NCBI RefSeq assembly: GCF_030718935.1
Contig: NZ_CP132194.1
Span: 3,038,001-3,102,000, forward strand
Origin: Psychrobacter sp. M13
Lineage (GTDB): Bacteria > Pseudomonadota > Gammaproteobacteria > Pseudomonadales > Moraxellaceae
Length of the DNA: 64,000 nucleotides
Direction: 5' to 3'
Both the position numbers and the translations under genes were made by a program. Within the stretch, counting starts at the first letter, position 1; every line of letters starts with the position of its first letter. Under the pieces are notes generated by a model. The model searched no databases and was not told where the DNA came from. It worked only from the letters and a program-made list of their open reading frames with translations. Shown piece by piece: positions 38,785 through 48,703 of the stretch.

Positions 38785-40470
38785 ATGCTTACATCATTCA
38801 ACGGTTATCTTGGCGGGCCCATAGGCTCTATCATTGGTGCCATTTTAATTTTCATTATTGGCTGGCTAGTCGCCTTAGGTATTGCTGCTGTAGTACGCAA
38901 TGTTTTAGCTAAAGTGAATGTTAATCAGCGTATGAACTCATCAACAGGTAAATCTTATGACATAGAGGGAATCATCTCTAAGGTTGTCTTTTGGTTTATC
39001 TTTATTATTGCCATTTCAGCGGCGCTTAATCAGCTGAATTTAAACTCTATCTCAGCACCATTTGCTAATATGGTTGGTCAAGTATTGAGCTTTATCCCAA
39101 ATCTAGTAGCTGCTATAGCTATTGGTGTGATTGGTTGGGTTGTTGCAACGGTAGTGCGTACAGCAGTTACCGCTGGACTATCTAAGACATCAATGGATGA
39201 ACGCTTAAGTGCCCAAGCTGGCGTTAAGCCTATGAGTAGTACTATTGCTGATATCATCTACTGGTTTATCCTATTGATCGTATTGACGATGGTATTAGGT
39301 CAACTAGAGCTCGACGGTTTATTCGCGCCTTTAAGCTTGATGGTTAGCCAGATATTTGACGCTATTCCTAATATCCTCAAAGCAGGTATCGTACTATTCA
39401 TCGGTTATATCATTGCCAAAGTTGTCCGTGGTATTGTTACTAACCTTGTTTCTACCGTTAATGTACAAGAGCTTGCTTCAAAAGCAGGTTTGAGTGAGCA
39501 AAACAGTTTACCTAATATTGCAGGTTCATTAGCGTTTTTGTTAGTTATCATCCCAACGATTATAGCGGCACTTGAAGCCTTAAAAATAGAAGTTATCGCG
39601 CGTCCTGCGACCAATATGCTCAACAAAATCGTTGAAGCCTTGCCTAATATTTTTATGGCAATCGCTATCTTAGTCGTTACCTACTTCATCATGCGTATGG
39701 TTGCAGGTATTGTTAAGGGTCTCATCGAAAACACTCAGATCAACCAGTTACCCGCCAAAGTCGGCTTGCAAGAAACTATGGGCGACAAAAAGATCTCTGA
39801 TCTAGTCGGTTACGCTATTATTTTCTTTGCCATGCTGTTTGCTTCTATCGCTGCAGCTGACCTGTTAGGCTTTGAAGCAATCTCAGCTATTATCACTATG
39901 TTTATCGCTTTTGGCGCAAACATTATCCTAGGCGCGATAATCTTATTTATCGGCTTTTGGTTGGCTAATATCATTGCAGGTGTGGTTGAGCGCTCTGAAA
40001 AAGGCTCACAATTCTTAGCCAATATCGTTCGTGTATTGATCATGGGCTTAGTGCTGGCTATGGGCTTAAAAGCCATGGGTATCGCTGATTCTATCGTTAA
40101 TCTAGCCTTCGGTCTGACGCTAGGCGCCGTTGCCGTTGCTTTCGCACTATCTTTCGGTCTAGGTGGTCGCGATGCTGCTGCTCGTCTATTGAGCAAAATG
40201 CAAGACAAAATGGATGAAGAAAGCAAGAAAGCAAAAGCTAAATCAGCGCTACAACCAAGCAAATCTACTGAAGAAAAAGTTAAAGAATCTGTGAGCGATA
40301 ACACGCCTGCAGCGCCTAGTACTTCGATGACTCCAAGTGCATCAGCTACTGATCTGCGTACGGACACGGTAGATACTAGTGATCTTAATACCAATACAGT
40401 AGACATCAATAATGACGCTAACAATGGCTCATTACCTAGTAGCGGTCTGATTGACGACACTAGTAAGTAA
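38785..40470 (+). CDS. Mechanosensitive-channel-like protein with conserved TM-helix repeats
   Basis: A 561-residue inner-membrane protein with about ten or more hydrophobic helices in repeated pairs. The recurring pattern is FxPNLVAAIAIGVIGWVVA, then FDAIPNILKAGIVLFIGYII and LPNIFMAIAILVVTYFIMR, matching the conserved TM-helix (PF05552) family related to MscS. The last helix, FALSFGLGGRDAAARLL, resembles the MscS pore-lining exit. The final 110 residues are a Ser/Asp/Asn-rich cytoplasmic tail with no fold that I recognise. The ribosome binding site aagga lies about 9 nt upstream. It ends at a clear terminator. Confidence 0.85.
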   Translation: MLTSFNGYLGGPIGSIIGAILIFIIGWLVALGIAAVVRNVLAKVNVNQRMNSSTGKSYDIEGIISKVVFWFIFIIAISAALNQLNLNSISAPFANMVGQVLSFIPNLVAAIAIGVIGWVVATVVRTAVTAGLSKTSMDERLSAQAGVKPMSSTIADIIYWFILLIVLTMVLGQLELDGLFAPLSLMVSQIFDAIPNILKAGIVLFIGYIIAKVVRGIVTNLVSTVNVQELASKAGLSEQNSLPNIAGSLAFLLVIIPTIIAALEALKIEVIARPATNMLNKIVEALPNIFMAIAILVVTYFIMRMVAGIVKGLIENTQINQLPAKVGLQETMGDKKISDLVGYAIIFFAMLFASIAAADLLGFEAISAIITMFIAFGANIILGAIILFIGFWLANIIAGVVERSEKGSQFLANIVRVLIMGLVLAMGLKAMGIADSIVNLAFGLTLGAVAVAFALSFGLGGRDAAARLLSKMQDKMDEESKKAKAKSALQPSKSTEEKVKESVSDNTPAAPSTSMTPSASATDLRTDTVDTSDLNTNTVDINNDANNGSLPSSGLIDDTSK

Positions 40471-40494
40471 ATTATAAATCTTTTCGTAAATATA

Positions 40495-40520
40495 AAAAAG
40501 ACAGCCTAGGCTGTCTTTTT
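40495..40520 (+). terminator. Terminator after the channel-like gene
   Basis: A 12-bp perfect stem (aaaaagacagcc / ggctgtcttttt) with a 2-base centre, so at least two closing pairs probably open, followed by more T. It could also work for the convergent gene at 40595. Confidence 0.88.
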
Positions 40521-40594
40521 TTGCGTGTTATTTTCACTATAATAATGCTGTCGTAATACGATTGACTAAGACAACCAGTAACCCTCTTTGAATG

Positions 40595-42034
40595 TTAATC
40601 ATTAGGAATATTTGCTGGAACAGTAAGGCTAAGGTTCAAGCTTGGCAGCTTAAGATTAGGTGTCGACTTAGAACTAACTTGGCTCTTTTTCTCTCTCGTC
40701 TGCTTAGGTTTTTGTTGCTGACTTAACCGCTGCAATTGCTTAGTCAGCTGACGCTCTTTGGCAGTCATCGCAACAATAGGTTGAATCCATAGATCTATAT
40801 CGATAAAAGTACCTTCTTCATCTCCTATAAAGTCTATACCCATCACAATAACGTGATGTAACTCCTCTAGTGGCAGGCGTGTGGCTACTTCTTGGGCGAC
40901 GGTGGCTAAGTTAGGTTGAATCTTTTGCCGACTTTGCTGCGCATTGGCTCCTTGACCATAGAATATTAACACATAGTGTCGTCCTAGACTCTCATAAGAG
41001 TGCTGATGCACTACATATCCCTGCTCTATCATCACAGCCGATTGCTTAGGGTGTTTATATATCGTACGCACCAGCTCATGCCGTGAAAACAGTGACTCAT
41101 CTAGTAGCTGCTGCTGCCACTGCTTAGCCGACATAGCGGCGACTTTATCACTGTTATTAGCCTCAAGGCTAGTAGCTTTGACGTTGTTAGAACCTTCAAG
41201 CTTCTCATAAGTAAGCTCAATCATCTGTGTGCTCAGCTGCGACCACAGCATAGCGGCCTGTTGCATATGCTGCTGATACATCTGCGCGGTCGCACTGCCT
41301 TGCTTTTGCGCCAAACTCATAGTGATGAGCGCAGCATTAGGCTTGTCTTGAATAGCATAACTAATGACTGCATTATCTACGCTGATAGCTTGGGCAAACA
41401 ATTTAGTACTATTTTTAAACTGCTGTAATAGCTTTTTTTCAGAGTCAAATGTTGCGATGCCTCTAATGATTGAATCTTGCAGCTGCTCGATATGATAGCT
41501 CAAAAATCGCCATAGATCACAAGGGGTCTTTAGAGTCGCTAGTGCCGCCTGCCAGTCTTGCCAGCTAAAGACTTGTAATGCACCGCTGGTTTCACTAATA
41601 TCTAATACGAGCTCTTCCATAAAGTAGCTTGCACCAAAGCTATGGCTTAACTGCTGCGAGCTTTTTTTGTTCGTCTTGAACGTATTAGCTAGCGCATCAT
41701 CGAGCCTGATATCGATGATGAGCACGCAATAGGACTGCTCATCTTGTTCATCCTTTTGCACACAGCGCTTTTGCCAAGCTAGTGCGGACTTGATGACGGC
41801 TTGGCGTGCGCCTTCGATAGCGCCCTTACTAGCCGCGGCAGGCAAATGCAAGGTACCGTTTAATAAACGTAACGTTCCTGATGGCAATAAATAGCTGGAC
41901 TGTTGCAGCTGGCAGTTATCCTCTAAATTGCTCATTGCCAAAACAGCAATAGGCTCAGCGTCGATCTGCTCATAGCAAGCTAACTCATTTATTTTTTTGC
42001 TAATGTCGGAGTCGGTTGGTAACAGTTCAGGCAC
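40595..42034 (-). CDS. Uncharacterised cytoplasmic protein, 479 aa
   Basis: I do not recognise a family. The protein has no signal peptide or membrane helix. It is rich in Gln, Leu and Ala, with probable helical stretches in the middle (residues about 180-300). The C-terminus is a Lys/Gln-rich coil (QLTKQLQRLSQQQKPKQTRE) followed by a Ser/Pro/Leu tail. It starts at GTG with gaggt 8 nt upstream, a convincing initiation signal. It is monocistronic, between the channel terminator and the divergent SDR gene. Confidence 0.75.
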   Translation of the reverse strand: MPELLPTDSDISKKINELACYEQIDAEPIAVLAMSNLEDNCQLQQSSYLLPSGTLRLLNGTLHLPAAASKGAIEGARQAVIKSALAWQKRCVQKDEQDEQSYCVLIIDIRLDDALANTFKTNKKSSQQLSHSFGASYFMEELVLDISETSGALQVFSWQDWQAALATLKTPCDLWRFLSYHIEQLQDSIIRGIATFDSEKKLLQQFKNSTKLFAQAISVDNAVISYAIQDKPNAALITMSLAQKQGSATAQMYQQHMQQAAMLWSQLSTQMIELTYEKLEGSNNVKATSLEANNSDKVAAMSAKQWQQQLLDESLFSRHELVRTIYKHPKQSAVMIEQGYVVHQHSYESLGRHYVLIFYGQGANAQQSRQKIQPNLATVAQEVATRLPLEELHHVIVMGIDFIGDEEGTFIDIDLWIQPIVAMTAKERQLTKQLQRLSQQQKPKQTREKKSQVSSKSTPNLKLPSLNLSLTVPANIPND

Positions 42035-42315
42035 AGCGCTTACCTCATGTTATAAATTGAAAATAAATAAAAAAATATTAAGACCTCTATTTATAAACGG
42101 TAGTGTTACTTGGGCTTATATCGCTTTCACAGCTATGACTTGGTATGATGAAATGAGTTTACAAATAGGATTAAACATGAACCCTATTTAAAACAACCAT
42201 TTGCTAAATTTTATTTGTATAACCAGCTTATTTCAGCCGTTATATTGATATATCATGTGGTACTTATAACCCTAATGCTATAACGAAATTTTTATGATAA
42301 CAGGGATTAAAAATT

Positions 42316-42984
42316 ATGAAACGTTTTAACGATAAAGTGGTCATTATTACTGGCGCAGATTCTGATATTGGACGCTCAACAGCGCTCAAATTTGCCAAAG
42401 AAGAAGCCAATTGTGTATTAGTTGGTATCAATCATGATTTATTAGAATACATCTATAAAGATCTCCCACAGGATCATACTTGGATCAATACAGGCAATCA
42501 CCTTACTGTAACTTGCAAGGTCAATGAATCTTCACAGATCGAAGAGATGATAAAGCATGTGCTCGAAAAGTATGGCCACATCGATGTACTGGTCAATATA
42601 GATACTGAAATTGGCATTCATCAGTCTGTCATTCCAGAACTCATAAAGACCAAAGGTAATATCGTTAATGTTACCACACTTACAGATATACCAAGTGATT
42701 GGAACCTTGATGCTTATAATGCCGAAAAAGATAACTTTGACAAAACCACAAAAGACTTAGCTTTAAAAAATGCCGCAAGTGGCGTACGTATCAATGCTGT
42801 CGCGGCAGGTCTAGTCACAACAGATACTAGCTCTAACCCTTTCCTCAGCCATTGTCCGTTAGGAAGAACGGCCACGCCTAACGATGTTACCAATGCCATT
42901 GTATTTTTGGCGAGTAATGATGCTGCGATGATAACGGGAGTTAATTTGCCTATCGACGGTGGTATCAGTGCCTTAAACACATAA
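42316..42984 (+). CDS. Short-chain dehydrogenase/reductase-like protein with altered motifs
   Basis: A 222-residue Rossmann-fold protein of the classical SDR family. The cofactor motif reads TGADSDIG (residues 11-18) in place of TGxxxGIG. The NNAG motif is degraded to VNID. The catalytic Ser position appears to be Thr (NVTTLTD), while YxxxK is kept (YNAEK). The C-terminal DVTNAIVFLASNDAAMITG and IDGG are typical. Length is slightly below the usual 245-250, with a shortened mid-region. It may be a reductase with reduced or changed activity. The start has aggga about 9 nt upstream. Confidence 0.85.
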   Translation: MKRFNDKVVIITGADSDIGRSTALKFAKEEANCVLVGINHDLLEYIYKDLPQDHTWINTGNHLTVTCKVNESSQIEEMIKHVLEKYGHIDVLVNIDTEIGIHQSVIPELIKTKGNIVNVTTLTDIPSDWNLDAYNAEKDNFDKTTKDLALKNAASGVRINAVAAGLVTTDTSSNPFLSHCPLGRTATPNDVTNAIVFLASNDAAMITGVNLPIDGGISALNT

Positions 42985-43073
42985 TCACCAATAAAAAATC
43001 TTCTACTAATCAAAACTTATTCGGCATGGTATTAGCAGCCTAGCACAAGAATAATCAGAGAGAAGAGCCTCAT

Positions 43074-43754
43074 CTAATCGGTACTATTGTTGATATCCTG
43101 TAGCGGCTTTGACAGACGCTCAGGATGACGAGGTATCACACCACGATACTGTTCATATATCTTTGGCAAGTCGATATCGATATCACCTGTAGGATATACC
43201 AACGCCAAAAAACGCACCTCTTTAGTATTATAATCAAGCGCTACTGGCAAGATAGGTACATTAGCCCCTACGGCTAAGTAATAAAAGCCCGTTTTCCAGC
43301 TTTGGGTGTAGTCACGCGTGCCTTCAGGCGACAAACCTAAAAATAGCGGCTCGCCGCTTTTGAATTTATCAATACTGGCTTGCAATACTGAACCTTTGAC
43401 ACTGCGGTTAATAGGAATAATCCCTGTCCAAGTCAATAGTTGCTTAAGTACAGGTACTTTGAATAGCGTATGCTTACCCATAATACTGATCTTTATATCC
43501 AGCGCAAATAGGCTAGGCAACGCATAAACACCGTCAACATTAGAAGTATGCGGCAGGGCTAAGACAACGGCTTGCGAGATATTAGGTATCTCACCAACCG
43601 TACGCCACCCTGCTACCTTCATTAGCCATGATGATATTGGCGGTACAATAGTGCCATTACGCTTAGGCACAAGGTTACCTAAGTCCTTTCTACGTAACTT
43701 AGGTAATATTTTGGAGCGAGTCGCTTGAGAACGGGCGGTAGGTTTAGAGAACAT
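43074..43754 (-). CDS. PlsC-type lysophospholipid acyltransferase
   Basis: A 226-residue protein with the 1-acyl-glycerol-3-phosphate acyltransferase signature. The catalytic HX4D is HTSNVD (residues about 70-75) and the substrate-binding EGTR lies near residue 145. The N-terminus is basic (KPTARSQATRSKILPKLRRK), likely contacting the membrane surface. It transfers acyl chains to a lysophospholipid or related acceptor; whether it is the main PlsC or a side enzyme is not evident. It lies between the SDR gene (convergent) and parE (same strand, 151 bp upstream). Confidence 0.87.
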   Translation of the reverse strand: MFSKPTARSQATRSKILPKLRRKDLGNLVPKRNGTIVPPISSWLMKVAGWRTVGEIPNISQAVVLALPHTSNVDGVYALPSLFALDIKISIMGKHTLFKVPVLKQLLTWTGIIPINRSVKGSVLQASIDKFKSGEPLFLGLSPEGTRDYTQSWKTGFYYLAVGANVPILPVALDYNTKEVRFLALVYPTGDIDIDLPKIYEQYRGVIPRHPERLSKPLQDINNSTD

Positions 43755-43905
43755 AGCAGCACTATAAAAAAAGAATTAATTCATCATAACATTTACACCT
43801 GTTCACTGAATTAATATTTGCCATAATTAGCAAAATATTTAACAGTATTTAAGGATGAAATTTGATCAGCGCTGCTATAGTAGATTGAGTTTTAAAACGC
43901 ATAGC

Positions 43906-45795
43906 TTATAAAGCGATATCTGCCAAGTTACCTTTATGCTCAAGCCATGTCTTGCGATCGGCAGAGCGTTTTTTGGCTAAGAGCATATCCATTACGCTAT
44001 TGGTCAATACCATATCATCCATATCGAGCTGTACCAATCGACGCGTATCGCGATTCATTGTGGTCTCACGCAATTGTTCAGCGCTCATCTCACCCAAGCC
44101 TTTAAAGCGAGTAATCTGCGCTTTTTTATTGCCGGGCACATTGGCTAATATATGCTCAAGCTCGCTTTCATCCAACGCGTAATGCACCTCACGACCAACA
44201 TCAACTCGATACAGTGGCGGCATCGCGACAAACAAATGCCCTGCATCAACTAACGCAGGAAAATGCTTCACAAACAATGCGCAAATCAGCGTGGCAATGT
44301 GTAAACCATCAGAGTCGGCATCGGCAAGAATACAAACCTTGTCATAACGTAACTCAGACAAATCATCCGAGGCAGGATCAACCCCGATTGCGATAGCAAT
44401 ATCATGAATCTCTTGGCTCGATAGCACCGTATCTGAGGACACCTCCCACGTATTGAGGATCTTACCGCGCAAGGGTAATATCGCCTGATAATGACGATCG
44501 CGGGCTTGCTTAGCACTACCACCAGCGGAGTCACCCTCTACCAAGAACAGCTCTGCCCCATCACGCAAGTCACCACGACAATCCGCCAGCTTACCGGGTA
44601 ATGCTGGGCCTTGGGTGATCTTCTTGCGAGCGACCTTTTTGGCAGACTTTAGGCGGCGACCTGCTTTGTTAATTGCCAACTCTGCAATTTGCGCACCTAT
44701 ATCCGCATGTTTATTCAGCCATAAGCTAAAGGCATCTTTAGCTAAAGTTTGCACCGCGCCAGCCGCTTCTCGACTCGATAAACGCTCTTTGGTCTGACCC
44801 GAAAATTGCGGCTCAGAGAACTTGAGCGATAAGATGTAATTGACCCCATCCCATACATCTTCTGCAGTCAGCTTAACACTGCGTGGCAATAAGTTATGAA
44901 TATCACAAAACTCGCGTAACGCCTCTAAAATACCGGTACGCAAGCCATTGACATGCGTACCGCCTTGAGCCGTAGGAATGAGGTTAACGTAGCTCTCTTG
45001 CACAGGTGTACCGCCTTCAGGCAACCAAGATAGCGCAAAAGTAATCCCAGCGCGCTCGCCATCTTGAGCTTCATGATCATAATAAAAAGGCACATCAGGT
45101 AGCGTCTCTAAACCATCTAGTTGCTCTGCTAAATATTCAACTACACCATCAGTAAACTGCCAAACAATCTTTTCATTATTGATATCATCAACGAATTCAA
45201 TCGTCAGACCAGCGGCTAATACGGCTTTGGCCTTGAGATTATGTTTGAGCTGTTTGATGTTAAATTTAGGTGTATCGAAGAAGCTACCATCCGCCCAAAA
45301 GTGCACTTTAGTACCACGCTTGCGTTTATTAGGACTGACTGATTCTACTAAACCAGTAACTGGTGCACCATTCTCTAGCGCCATATCATACTGGATAGCA
45401 TCACGCCATACGGTGACTTCTAAGCGTGTCGACAAAGCATTGACCACTGAGATACCCACGCCATGCAAGCCACCTGATACTTGATAATTAGAAGTCGAGA
45501 ACTTACCACCCGCATGTAAACGGGTTAATATAATTTCAATCCCTGTTTGCTTAAATTCAGGATGGATATCGGTTGGCATGCCGCGACCATCGTCTTCTAC
45601 CGATAGCGAGCCGTCCTCATAGAGCTGTACTTTGATCGTTTTAGCATAGCCTGCTAAGGCTTCATCGACTGAGTTATCGATCACTTCTTGCGCCAAATGG
45701 TTCGGGCGCGTAGTGTCGGTATACATACCAGGGCGACGACGAACAGGCTCTAGTCCTTCTAAAACTTCTAATGATTGCGCAGTATATTGACTCAC
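43906..45795 (-). CDS. parE: DNA topoisomerase IV subunit B
   Basis: A 629-residue type IIA topoisomerase ATPase subunit that decatenates daughter chromosomes together with ParC. The GHKL ATPase (IDNSVDEALAG, DGRGMPTD, GGLHGVGISVVNALS) spans about residues 1-220, the transducer domain about 221-400, and the Toprim domain (LVEGDSAGGSAKQARDR, DADSDGLHI) about 410-530. Length matches ParE and excludes GyrB, which is longer. It starts at GTG with aaggat upstream. The esterase gene yqiA lies 127 bp upstream on the same strand, the yqiA-parE order known from E. coli. Confidence 0.97.
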   Translation of the reverse strand: MSQYTAQSLEVLEGLEPVRRRPGMYTDTTRPNHLAQEVIDNSVDEALAGYAKTIKVQLYEDGSLSVEDDGRGMPTDIHPEFKQTGIEIILTRLHAGGKFSTSNYQVSGGLHGVGISVVNALSTRLEVTVWRDAIQYDMALENGAPVTGLVESVSPNKRKRGTKVHFWADGSFFDTPKFNIKQLKHNLKAKAVLAAGLTIEFVDDINNEKIVWQFTDGVVEYLAEQLDGLETLPDVPFYYDHEAQDGERAGITFALSWLPEGGTPVQESYVNLIPTAQGGTHVNGLRTGILEALREFCDIHNLLPRSVKLTAEDVWDGVNYILSLKFSEPQFSGQTKERLSSREAAGAVQTLAKDAFSLWLNKHADIGAQIAELAINKAGRRLKSAKKVARKKITQGPALPGKLADCRGDLRDGAELFLVEGDSAGGSAKQARDRHYQAILPLRGKILNTWEVSSDTVLSSQEIHDIAIAIGVDPASDDLSELRYDKVCILADADSDGLHIATLICALFVKHFPALVDAGHLFVAMPPLYRVDVGREVHYALDESELEHILANVPGNKKAQITRFKGLGEMSAEQLRETTMNRDTRRLVQLDMDDMVLTNSVMDMLLAKKRSADRKTWLEHKGNLADIAL

Positions 45796-45922
45796 AAATG
45801 CTATCCTTAATTTTTATAAACTACTAATTCTATTACTCTATTATAGCTAAAAATGGGGCTGTCAGCACTGATAGTCAATAGCTTGCGTCATATAATGTCG
45901 TCTGTTAAATGAACAGCGCTCA

Positions 45923-46546
45923 CTATAACTGTTTTAAAATTTCTAGCAGTTGTGGCAAATGCGCCTCAAAGTCACTAAAACGATGATCGCCACCTGCTTG
46001 TAGGGTCACGGTAGCGCCTTGCTGACGATAAAACGCAGCTGATAAATTCGCATCGAGTAATTCATCGCCTTTCTTGATCATGACTTCAACATCGCTTGGG
46101 TTTTCGACGGTTGATAATGTGTGACGCGTAAACCATTGTAAGTCAGCTTTAGTCAATGCCCAGCCACCATCAGTAGTATGTAGCACTCTATCTTGATAGC
46201 TGTCTGTCTTTAGAGCATTTGCTTCGCCTTTATCAGCATCAAAGCGCTGTAGGGTGATATGTGGTTGGGTGCTAGGGTTAATCAGTAGCGCAGGACAGCC
46301 TGTTTGATTACTGACTAAAGTGGCAAAGTAACCGCCTAATGAGCTGCCGACTAACACGACTTTAGAGCCTTTGCCCAATTCTTCTACTAGATGTACTAGC
46401 TTATCGAATACTACTTGTGGCGGTTGGTTTAGATCAGGACGATGTACGCTGATATCAGGATGATGCTGTTGGCAATACTCGTCTAATAATAGACCTTTAG
46501 TAGAATTAGCATCGCTATCTAAGCCATGAATATATATGAGGTTCAT
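45923..46546 (-). CDS. yqiA: YqiA-like esterase (alpha/beta hydrolase)
   Basis: A 207-residue alpha/beta hydrolase of the YqiA/UPF0227 family. It opens with NLIYIHGLDSDANSTKG (oxyanion region). The nucleophile elbow is GSSLGG, and a late Asp and the His in AGGDHRFSDF complete the likely triad. E. coli YqiA is an esterase of unclear physiological substrate. The ATG at 46546 is chosen over a GTG four codons upstream. It probably forms an operon with parE. Confidence 0.9.
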   Translation of the reverse strand: MNLIYIHGLDSDANSTKGLLLDEYCQQHHPDISVHRPDLNQPPQVVFDKLVHLVEELGKGSKVVLVGSSLGGYFATLVSNQTGCPALLINPSTQPHITLQRFDADKGEANALKTDSYQDRVLHTTDGGWALTKADLQWFTRHTLSTVENPSDVEVMIKKGDELLDANLSAAFYRQQGATVTLQAGGDHRFSDFEAHLPQLLEILKQL

Positions 46547-46766
46547 GCATGATCTCACTTATTAGGGTTGTTATATTTTTATAAAAACAAAGTCGATGCT
46601 AAAGAGAATAGCACGTAGGTATTGAGCTTAATAATAACAATATGGCACACTGATAGTCTTGAGTGGCACAATGGCGCTGCTAATTTGGCTATTTTTGCAT
46701 AAGTGAACTTTTTATAAAACTAAAGTATTATGTAGCTAGAGACAGCAGAATGAGCGTGGTATCGCC

Positions 46767-47027
46767 ATGACCCAACAAATCGAACTATTTGATATTGCAA
46801 ATCCTTGTGTTAGCGTCTGCACGAGCAATAAAAAGGGCTATTGCTTTGGCTGCTTGCGTAGTCGTACCGAGCGTCAGCTATGGCTAAGCATGACTAATGA
46901 GCAGCGTCGTGAGGTGCTAAGACTAATAGCAGGCCGCAAACAGCGTATTGAGCAAATGCGACAGCTTAAAGGGCAGCAGTTGGGATTTGATTTTGAGGAA
47001 GTGGTTGAAGTTAGGGAGTTGTTTTAG
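46767..47027 (+). CDS. DUF1289-family small protein
   Basis: An 86-residue protein with the DUF1289 cysteine pattern: C-x3-C, then CFGC (in NPCVSVCTSNKKGYCFGCLR), followed by a basic helical tail. The four cysteines suggest a metal or Fe-S site, although function is unknown. It is alone and divergent from yqiA. Confidence 0.85.
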   Translation: MTQQIELFDIANPCVSVCTSNKKGYCFGCLRSRTERQLWLSMTNEQRREVLRLIAGRKQRIEQMRQLKGQQLGFDFEEVVEVRELF

Positions 47028-47086
47028 AAAATAAAACCAAACGATAATATTTTTATCACAGTATCAATTTTTTTATTGAAGCTTTG

Positions 47087-47797
47087 TCATACAATTAAAC
47101 CATAGTAGTTATTTAGAGCTGTAGCAAGCAAACTTCCAGCTACGCCTAACTCAATCTGCCAACTCGTATTAATTGCCTTAGATAACATTGACTCCATCCA
47201 AGATTTGACTGAAGGACCAAATTTATCCTTTTCAACTATAGAAAAACTTTGATCACTATCAATAGCATCTTTAAGTAAGTCGACGTCACTTCTATCAACT
47301 CCATTTTCCTGTAGAATTTTAGATAAAGTCTCAAAATCATTTTTTAAAATGCTATTCGTTACTTTTTGAGTATTTTCTGAGCCTAACAATATTGTTACAT
47401 TGTCTCCAAATATAGCATTGTTAAAAAGGTTTGAAGCGTCAAATTTTCCAACTGCTTCCTTTAATTCTTTGTCGGATTCTATATCAGAAAACTCAGAATT
47501 TAACTCAAGAACAAAATCTAATAGACGTGATCTTACCTGCATTAGAATATTTGCAACACTAGCTACTGGTATTTCAGACCATGCTCTTTGAATTATAAAT
47601 GAATTAGCCAAACCTTCACCAAGCAACCCATTGAATTCCATTGGTAATGATCTATAAAGCATGACATCATCACTGTCGGTCACCATTTTCTCAATTATAG
47701 CTAATGAATAAGCTATTTTAGCTTCTTCTAACGAATGCCTGAATTCATCATCTAAATGCTTCATAGGAATAGGATGTGAATTTACCTTGACCCCTGC
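47087..47797 (-). pseudogene. 3' part of an AbiTii-family gene interrupted by an IS3 element
   Basis: This fragment encodes the C-terminal 236 or so residues of an AbiTii-domain protein: NSHPIPMKHLDDEF, GLLGEGLANSFIIQRAW and VRSRLLDFVLEL are the landmarks. A helical region and a C-terminal hydrophobic segment (LGVAGSLLATALNNYYG) follow. The AbiTii domain takes its name from the lactococcal abortive infection system AbiT. The 5' part is at 49055-49287. Removing the IS and one copy of the GC duplication joins ...SYA to GVKVNSHP without a frame break, giving 313 codons. No initiation signal of its own is seen, so it is probably not expressed as a useful protein. Confidence 0.85.
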
Positions 47798-47833
47798 TGT
47801 CAAATCCGTACAACTAAACTTGGGAGATTTTAG

Positions 47834-48703
47834 TTACGCAGCCTGACGATAAAAGTCAAACCATACTTGCCTTGGCGTTTTATAGCCCAAGCCCTTTTGA
47901 ATCCTCGTTTGGTTGTAGTACAGCTCAATATAGCCAATGATATCGCTGATCGCTACAAACCTTGTTTTATAGTCTTGGTGATATACCAGCTCATTCTTCA
48001 ATGTGCCCCAGAAGCTTTCTATTGGCGCATTGTCATAGCAGTTGCCCTTACCACTCATCGAGCCTGTAAACTGATGCTGCTTGATGATCTTGTGGTAGGC
48101 ATGACTACAATACTGGCTGCCTCTGTCAGAGTGAACTATTAGCTCTGATCTTGGGTGTTTGTTCTTGATTGCCATATTGAGTGCACGGCAAACTAAATCA
48201 GCGGTCATACGCTTATTGATAGCGTAGCCGACCAGCTCTTTGGTGTATAAATCTTTCACTCCGGCTAAGTACAGCCAGCCCTCATTTGTCCAGATATAAG
48301 TAATATCACTGACCCAAGACTCATTGGGACGCTTAGCATCAAACTTCTGATCCAGCACATTTGGATAGACCAGCTTATCGTGATTGGAGTCAGTAGTGAC
48401 TTTAAAGCGTTTATGACGACGGCACTTGATGTCATGTTCTTCTTTGATACTTCTAACCATGTACAGGCTAATATCATGCCCTTGCTCCGTCAGCTTTGCA
48501 TGCAGTCGCTCAACACCGTAGCGCTCACAAGTTTCGCTGTGAGCGGCTCTAACCAATAGCTCAGACTGGTTACGATGTATCCGCTGGTCGCTGATATCAC
48601 GACTCAGCCAGTCGTAGTAGCTCGATAGCCTAACACTTAGCACGCGGCACATAATGGTAATGCTAAAGAGTGGCTGGTTGTCTTTAATAAAGACGTACTT
48701 CAC
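47834..48703 (-). CDS. IS3 transposase orfB (catalytic, DDE)
   Basis: A 289-residue integrase-core transposase. The triad Asp (WVSDITY), Asp (VHSDRGSQY) and Glu (APIESFWGTLKNE) is complete. An N-terminal HTH_21-like region precedes it. It starts at GTG overlapping the orfA TAG stop by one base. The functional protein is probably the OrfAB fusion made by frameshifting. Confidence 0.95.
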   Translation of the reverse strand: MKYVFIKDNQPLFSITIMCRVLSVRLSSYYDWLSRDISDQRIHRNQSELLVRAAHSETCERYGVERLHAKLTEQGHDISLYMVRSIKEEHDIKCRRHKRFKVTTDSNHDKLVYPNVLDQKFDAKRPNESWVSDITYIWTNEGWLYLAGVKDLYTKELVGYAINKRMTADLVCRALNMAIKNKHPRSELIVHSDRGSQYCSHAYHKIIKQHQFTGSMSGKGNCYDNAPIESFWGTLKNELVYHQDYKTRFVAISDIIGYIELYYNQTRIQKGLGYKTPRQVWFDFYRQAA

